Shown: positions 34,149 through 37,580 of the stretch, in pieces
How positions within the stretch are numbered: position 1 is the stretch's first letter
Layout of the letters: every line of letters starts with the position of its first letter
DNA from: Anaerolineae bacterium
Lineage (GTDB): Bacteria > Chloroflexota > Anaerolineae > 4572-78 > J111
Assembly: GCA_020433805.1 (NCBI GenBank)
Contig: JAGRBZ010000027.1
Span: 1-37,580 of the forward strand
DNA: 37,580 nt
Direction: 5' to 3'
Notes under the pieces: model-generated
What the model saw: only the letters and a program-made list of their open reading frames with translations
Database searches by the model: none
Told to the model about the DNA's origin: nothing
Position numbers and translations under genes: made by a program

Positions 34149-35033
34149 TCAGTCCTTCTCTCTCTCCACCTTTGCCATAAAATCGGCCACCGTCTGCAGA
34201 TACTTTTCTGGTTCTTCAAAATGGGCCAAATGGGAACTTTCTTCAAAAACAACCATCTGTGCGTTGGAGATACCTTGATGCAGCGTTTCAGCGCAGGCGG
34301 GCGTTAGTTCATCATAGCGGCCAACGGTAATGAGGGTCGGCACTGTGATCTCACTTAGTCGGTCTGTCCGGTCCCAATCCTTGAGATTGCCAATCACCGT
34401 AAACTCATTTGGTCCGTTCATCGTCTCATAAACAGGGTTATCCGCGACATTAGCCATAGTACGCAGGAGTGGCTCCGGCCACTCGACCAGACGACAGACG
34501 TGCCGCCTGTAGAATTCTTGAGAGGCCTCCACATACTCGGGATGGCGGTAGTCACCGGCGGCTTCATAACGCTGCATCGTTGCAGTGACTGCCGGTGGTA
34601 ATTCTGATTTGAGGCGGTTGGCTTCAGCCACAAACTGAGGAATACCGGCAGAAGTGCTGGATAGGATCAAACTGACCACACCTTTCGGGGCTGTGAGCAT
34701 ATATTCGATGGCCAACCAGCCACCCCAGGATTGACCGAGTAAATGAATTTGCTCTAAACCCAAAGCCTGCCGCACTGTATCGACTTCAGCGACGAAACGC
34801 TCTATGCGCCATAGAGTCCGATCGTCGGGCTGGTCCGATTGACCACAGCCCAGTTGGTCGTAAAACACAACAGGGCGATTTGCCGCCAAGTGATCAAGGG
34901 GTTCCAAATAATCGTGCCCCGCACCAGGACCGCCGTGCAGCATCAGTAATGGGATGCCCCCATTTCCAATGCGCCGATACCAAATCTGATGCCCGTCTTC
35001 TACGCTGATTCTTCCTTGCTCAGTTTTCATCAT
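34149..35033 (-). CDS. Alpha/beta hydrolase, proline iminopeptidase family
   Basis: 294 residues with HGGPGAGHD (oxyanion loop, about 33-41), YDQLGCGQSDQP, nucleophile elbow GQSWGG (Ser102), GRYDELTP (acid Asp) and SSHLAHFEEP (catalytic His). The HGGPG and DQxGxGxS blocks are characteristic of proline iminopeptidases and tricorn-interacting factor F1-like enzymes, which release N-terminal residues from peptides. Substrate specificity is not fixed by sequence. ATG 35033 or the next codon starts the protein; the ribosome site is weak. It follows the putative cassette gene on the same strand. Confidence 0.88.
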   Translation of the reverse strand: MMKTEQGRISVEDGHQIWYRRIGNGGIPLLMLHGGPGAGHDYLEPLDHLAANRPVVFYDQLGCGQSDQPDDRTLWRIERFVAEVDTVRQALGLEQIHLLGQSWGGWLAIEYMLTAPKGVVSLILSSTSAGIPQFVAEANRLKSELPPAVTATMQRYEAAGDYRHPEYVEASQEFYRRHVCRLVEWPEPLLRTMANVADNPVYETMNGPNEFTVIGNLKDWDRTDRLSEITVPTLITVGRYDELTPACAETLHQGISNAQMVVFEESSHLAHFEEPEKYLQTVADFMAKVEREKD

Positions 35034-35091
35034 TTCTTTTCTCAGTTCTAGGTGAAGGTGGTCTCAAAAGTTGTCCCAACTTCACCATACA

Positions 35092-35164
35092 TTTTAACCA
35101 CGCGATAAGGTCTCCGGGTGCGTACCCGCTCGGCTTGTGAGTTGTGACCTTCACAGAGTTGGCA
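35092..35164 (-). other. Weak attC-like palindrome
   Basis: On the minus strand GCCAAC, then AAGGTC, a central hairpin CGGGT-ACGC-ACCCG, then GACCTT and GTTAAAA. This is the order R''-L''-L'-R' of an integron attC site, but the outer boxes fit the consensus poorly. The stop codon of the upstream gene lies inside it. Low confidence. Confidence 0.3.
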
Positions 35165-35768
35165 AGACCTTAAGGACCGCCGAGATGTGATGTACTGCAA
35201 CGCCGCGAGCAGTTTCAATAACCTGCCTGACCGGGATCTTATGTCCATCAATGCTCAATCGAAGGCGTTGGCGACTATCGGGGCCAAGTTTAAAGTGTCT
35301 GGTCACACGAGAGTGGGTAAGCCAATTCCGCGCCGACTTGGTTTGCATATATTCCGTGTCAATTAACACTCCGTCAATCCAAGCCAATGCTGTGGCGGGC
35401 AATTGTTTGCGACGTTGGGTGGCCTCCTGCTTGTACCTTCCAGCCTTGTCAAAGAACGACATATCCATTTCCCTATTGCTTGTGTGCCCGCAGAAGGTTC
35501 GGCCAAATGCGGCAGCACATAGATCAAGTGCAGTAATGCAGGTCCCTGTCGCCCACCGCGCATGAGCTAAGTCAACGACATCAGGATTGTGGTTACCGAT
35601 TGTTTGCCCTGATGCTTCAAACGTTAAATCTATGTCGTTGAGATAGTAAATCTCTTCAACTGCTTTACTAGCCCAAGCAAACAAAGCCCCTGCATCTGGC
35701 GCGTTGTACCGAACCTCAAAGGGTCGGATTAGGTCTGTAGGTTCGGTACTCCATTGGAACTGAGGCAT
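35151..35768 (-). CDS. Hypothetical protein in a putative integron cassette
   Basis: Start taken at ATG 35768 (MPQFQWSTEPTDLIRPF), with AGGAG 11 nt upstream. A TTG at 35837 would begin inside the attC-like site. 205 residues, soluble. I recognise no family with confidence. ARWATGTCITALDLCAAAFG looks like a buried helix, and ARNWLTHSRV contains an R-x4-H pattern as found in HEPN-type helical RNases, but this alone is weak. The gene begins about 35 bp after the attC recombination point, the spacing usual in gene cassettes. Confidence 0.65.
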   Translation of the reverse strand: MPQFQWSTEPTDLIRPFEVRYNAPDAGALFAWASKAVEEIYYLNDIDLTFEASGQTIGNHNPDVVDLAHARWATGTCITALDLCAAAFGRTFCGHTSNREMDMSFFDKAGRYKQEATQRRKQLPATALAWIDGVLIDTEYMQTKSARNWLTHSRVTRHFKLGPDSRQRLRLSIDGHKIPVRQVIETARGVAVHHISAVLKVLPTL

Positions 35769-35797
35769 TTGGTTCAGCGCTCCTAGATATTTTATCC

Positions 35798-35899
35798 GCG
35801 TAACGCCCCCGATTGTGCCGCCCAAAATTACCCTCAATAAAAACCAAATCTTGCGAAAAAAAACAGCTCAATGGGTCGGCACGAAGCGGTTTGTTAGCT
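35798..35899 (-). other. Integron attC-type recombination site
   Basis: On the minus strand: R'' AGCTAAC (35899-35893), L'' GTGCCGACCC, a 49-nt centre, L' GGGCGGCAC, R' GTTACGC (35804-35798). L'' and L' pair over 9 bp with one extra base in L'', the asymmetry known from attC sites. R'' starts about 11 nt after the stop of the GIY-YIG-like gene. The length of 102 bp is within the attC range. The R' box departs from GTTRRRY at one position. Confidence 0.6.
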
Positions 35900-35909
35900 T
35901 GCTCTTTAA

Positions 35910-36884
35910 TTACTCTATCTTGTAGATTATCGAATGACTTTCCTTAGACGGAATGCAATCTGAGCTAAAGTGCCATATTTTATCGTCAAAATCAACGTCA
36001 ATAACCATTTGTGTAAAACCATTGTCTCTTAATAATTTTTCAACCTGCTGATTAGAGGAAATCTCCGTATCTACAAAGGTTGAGTTATACCTTGGTTTAA
36101 AGTAATTTATCAGTCCCATTTCTACCAGATTTAAGAGACCCTGATCATGAATATATCCTGTTTCGGGATTCTCAATGAACTCCGCAAATCGTTTTGGCGC
36201 ATTCATATAGAAGTGTTTAGCTACGAAGGTAAAAAAATAGATGTATATGTCTTTGTCGTCAGCAACTTCCGATAAAGCTCTTTGAATTTTCTCATGCACC
36301 GCTATGCGTTTCTTTATCTGATTAGATTGCCCAATATACAAAATCCTGGATTTATCAGCAATACTAATTTTTAATAGATCTATAAGATTATGAGCTATCA
36401 TTGGAAGTTCTCGTGTCCAATCTTTTGTATAGACATTAAATATAAGAATATTATCATTTGATTTGGTAAGATTGAATGAAAGCCCACTTAGAAAGGACGT
36501 TTTTCGTCTGAACATCTCCTTCTCAAAATTCTCTTGATCTTTTACTCCTATGATTACGGATTTGAAACCTTTTTCAAGGGTAGCTTTGTCAAGGAATAGT
36601 TGAGGAAAAGTTACCTTACGCCTCATTGAGCGTTTATTAGCAATACGGAAAAATATTTTGATTACACCATTCTTATCAACAGTTGTTTTTTCTGGGATAA
36701 ATCTGATTTTCGTATTTTCGACTATAAAGTAAATATTAGAATGTTCAATCTCCGGCCTCGCAAACAAAATTTTTCCAATTTCATCGTAGAGCTGAAATGG
36801 TCGAGCACGAATTGAAGTGTATAAGTAAGATAGAAATACTTTTTCAGAGGATTCCCAGATTTTTTTGTCTTTAAATATCTTCAT
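35910..36884 (-). CDS. GIY-YIG-like domain protein, AT-rich, cassette-borne
   Basis: 324 residues, clearly more AT-rich and Lys/Ile/Asn-rich than its neighbours. Residues about 180-275 contain ILYIGQSNQIKKRIAVHEK, with the YIG, Arg and His spacing of GIY-YIG nucleases, and later LVEMGLINYFKPRYN, which supplies the usual Glu and Asn. The first GIY half-motif is not obvious. The N-terminal ~170 residues match nothing I know. Such proteins can act as endonucleases; a defence or mobile-element role is possible but not shown. It lies between 14-bp inverted repeats and next to an attC-like site, consistent with a captured gene cassette. Confidence 0.7.
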   Translation of the reverse strand: MKIFKDKKIWESSEKVFLSYLYTSIRARPFQLYDEIGKILFARPEIEHSNIYFIVENTKIRFIPEKTTVDKNGVIKIFFRIANKRSMRRKVTFPQLFLDKATLEKGFKSVIIGVKDQENFEKEMFRRKTSFLSGLSFNLTKSNDNILIFNVYTKDWTRELPMIAHNLIDLLKISIADKSRILYIGQSNQIKKRIAVHEKIQRALSEVADDKDIYIYFFTFVAKHFYMNAPKRFAEFIENPETGYIHDQGLLNLVEMGLINYFKPRYNSTFVDTEISSNQQVEKLLRDNGFTQMVIDVDFDDKIWHFSSDCIPSKESHSIIYKIE

Positions 36885-36923
36885 AACAAATATGGCAAAA
36901 TAGAAGTATCGTTTTTAATGACC

Positions 36924-36937
36924 AGCAAGCTAACAAA
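36924..36937. repeat. Outer inverted repeat of the cassette
   Basis: AGCAAGCTAACAAA here is the exact reverse complement of TTTGTTAGCTTGCT at 35890-35903. The pair flanks the GIY-YIG-like gene. In an integron cassette the bases after the recombination point at the 5' end should complement the R'' box of the cassette's own attC, which this pair satisfies. Confidence 0.65.
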
Positions 36938-37308
36938 TCTTCTTGAACGGAATAATCTCCGTATATTCTCGCCGAGCGAGGAATACGCTGAAAGAACGTG
37001 GTAAATCCCTCGCTTGCGTTGGATTATCCCGAAAAAAGTCGGGTTTATGCCGATGCGCTTCGACATAAAATATATCTACAACCATTCTAAACGAAAATAA
37101 TTATCCCAGTCAACTGTTAGAATGGAAATTTGCCAGGCCCAAAAGCCATTCGATGTTGCCTCCCTTCCTCAAACCAAAAAAGCACGACTCGAGCCACAAT
37201 CACAATCCCTAGAGCTTCTTGCCAAAAACGATAGTTTTTTTGAAAAACCGGATTTCATCCGATGCTGTTTCATAGCCCGGACCTCTTACGTCTGGGTGCG
37301 GTCGTCAC
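36938..37308. other. Region upstream of the cassette, no supported gene
   Basis: Contains a near-perfect 26-bp palindrome, TTTATG-C-CGA...TCG-A-CATAAA (37044-37069), a hairpin CCCGA...TCGGG close by, and paired GCGAGG/CCTCGC stretches near 36977-37012. Short frames on both strands (60-70 codons) look accidental. No complete attC or attI could be drawn, and no integrase gene is present. Confidence 0.4.
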
Positions 37309-37580
37309 GATCGTGTGTCCCGTTATAAACCGGCATATGATCGACTGCACGATCGTATGTCCCGTTATAAACCGGTATATGATCGACTGCACGATCGTAT
37401 GTCCCGTTATAAACCGGTGTATGATCGACTGCACGATCGTATGTCCCGTTATAAACCGGTATATGATCGACCGCACGATCGTATGTCCCGTTATAAACCG
37501 GTATATGATCGGCTGCACGATCGTATGTCCCGTTATAAACCGGTATATGATCGACTGCACGATCGTATGTCCTGTTATAA
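37309..37580. repeat. 42-bp tandem repeat array, six full copies plus a partial, running off the window
   Basis: Units begin GATCGTATGTCCCGTTATAA, followed by ACCGGTATAT and GATCGACTGCAC. They start at 37309, 37351, 37393, 37435, 37477, 37519 and 37561 (partial). Copies differ by one to three bases. There are no unique spacers, so this is a minisatellite and not a CRISPR. Each unit contains palindromic words ACGATCGT and ACCGGT. Because 42 is a multiple of 3, an open frame runs through it on the minus strand, but the substitutions are not silent, which argues against coding. Confidence 0.9.

Noticed and set aside
36881..37066. 61-codon minus-strand frame upstream of the GIY-YIG-like gene
   Set aside because: It crosses hairpins and the cassette boundary, and has no family likeness.
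37270..37560. 96-codon minus-strand frame with a 14-residue repeat (RFITGHTIV)
   Set aside because: It is the translation of a 42-bp tandem repeat. Copy differences change residues freely, and no ribosome site is seen.
37309..37580. CRISPR array
   Set aside because: The 42-bp units are contiguous with no unique spacers, and no cas genes are nearby.

Overview
The window reads as chromosomal DNA of a Chloroflexota bacterium, probably Anaerolineae- or Caldilineae-like (inference). The grounds are several membrane Ser/Thr kinases with Pro/Thr-rich linkers and TolB-like beta-propellers, a GT39 mannosyltransferase-like protein with a long outer domain, TTG starts with strong Shine-Dalgarno sites, and many short intergenic palindromes. 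No rRNA, plasmid or phage core genes are visible.

Layout. 1-1400: a transposase 5' fragment cut by the window edge, a frameshifted stub of an aldo/keto reductase, and an MsrA gene whose catalytic cysteine codon is TGA, followed by a SECIS-like hairpin. 1800-7730: a persulfide-dioxygenase/rhodanese fusion, a sirtuin, a pseudokinase-kinase tandem protein, a small zinc-ribbon protein and tRNA-Val, all on the minus strand. 7840-13600: a membrane-anchored glycoside hydrolase overlapping a GT39 gene, an SH3b protein and a GT2 glycosyltransferase, pointing to envelope glycan work. 13700-24500: a signalling block with a TTG-started Ser/Thr kinase with TPRs, a small coiled-coil protein and two Roadblock/LC7 proteins, facing a second membrane kinase and a 1273-residue kinase-less scaffold. 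The last two end in the same type of propeller. 24500-27110: nested palindromic elements around an alkaline-phosphatase-fold membrane protein with altered metal ligands. 27120-28950: an RmlD-like reductase and a rhamnosyltransferase-like GT2, translationally coupled. 29170-33924: a 1584-residue protein joining a metallo-beta-lactamase fold, STAS, pseudokinase, STAND-type ATPase and TPRs. 34150-37580: an alpha/beta hydrolase, then integron-cassette-like DNA with an attC-type site between a hypothetical gene and an AT-rich GIY-YIG-like gene, then a 42-bp tandem repeat running off the end.

How the genes may work together (inference). The kinases with extracytoplasmic sensors probably report envelope state to Roadblock proteins and soluble (pseudo)kinases, while the GH, GT39, GT2 and RmlD genes build or trim surface glycans. 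MsrA, the persulfide dioxygenase and the sirtuin suggest oxidant, sulfide and NAD stress handling.

The strongest leads are the putative selenocysteine MsrA, the MBL-STAS-pseudokinase-STAND-TPR fusion, and the integron-like cassette. Gene functions are called from motifs recognised by eye; no database search was run.
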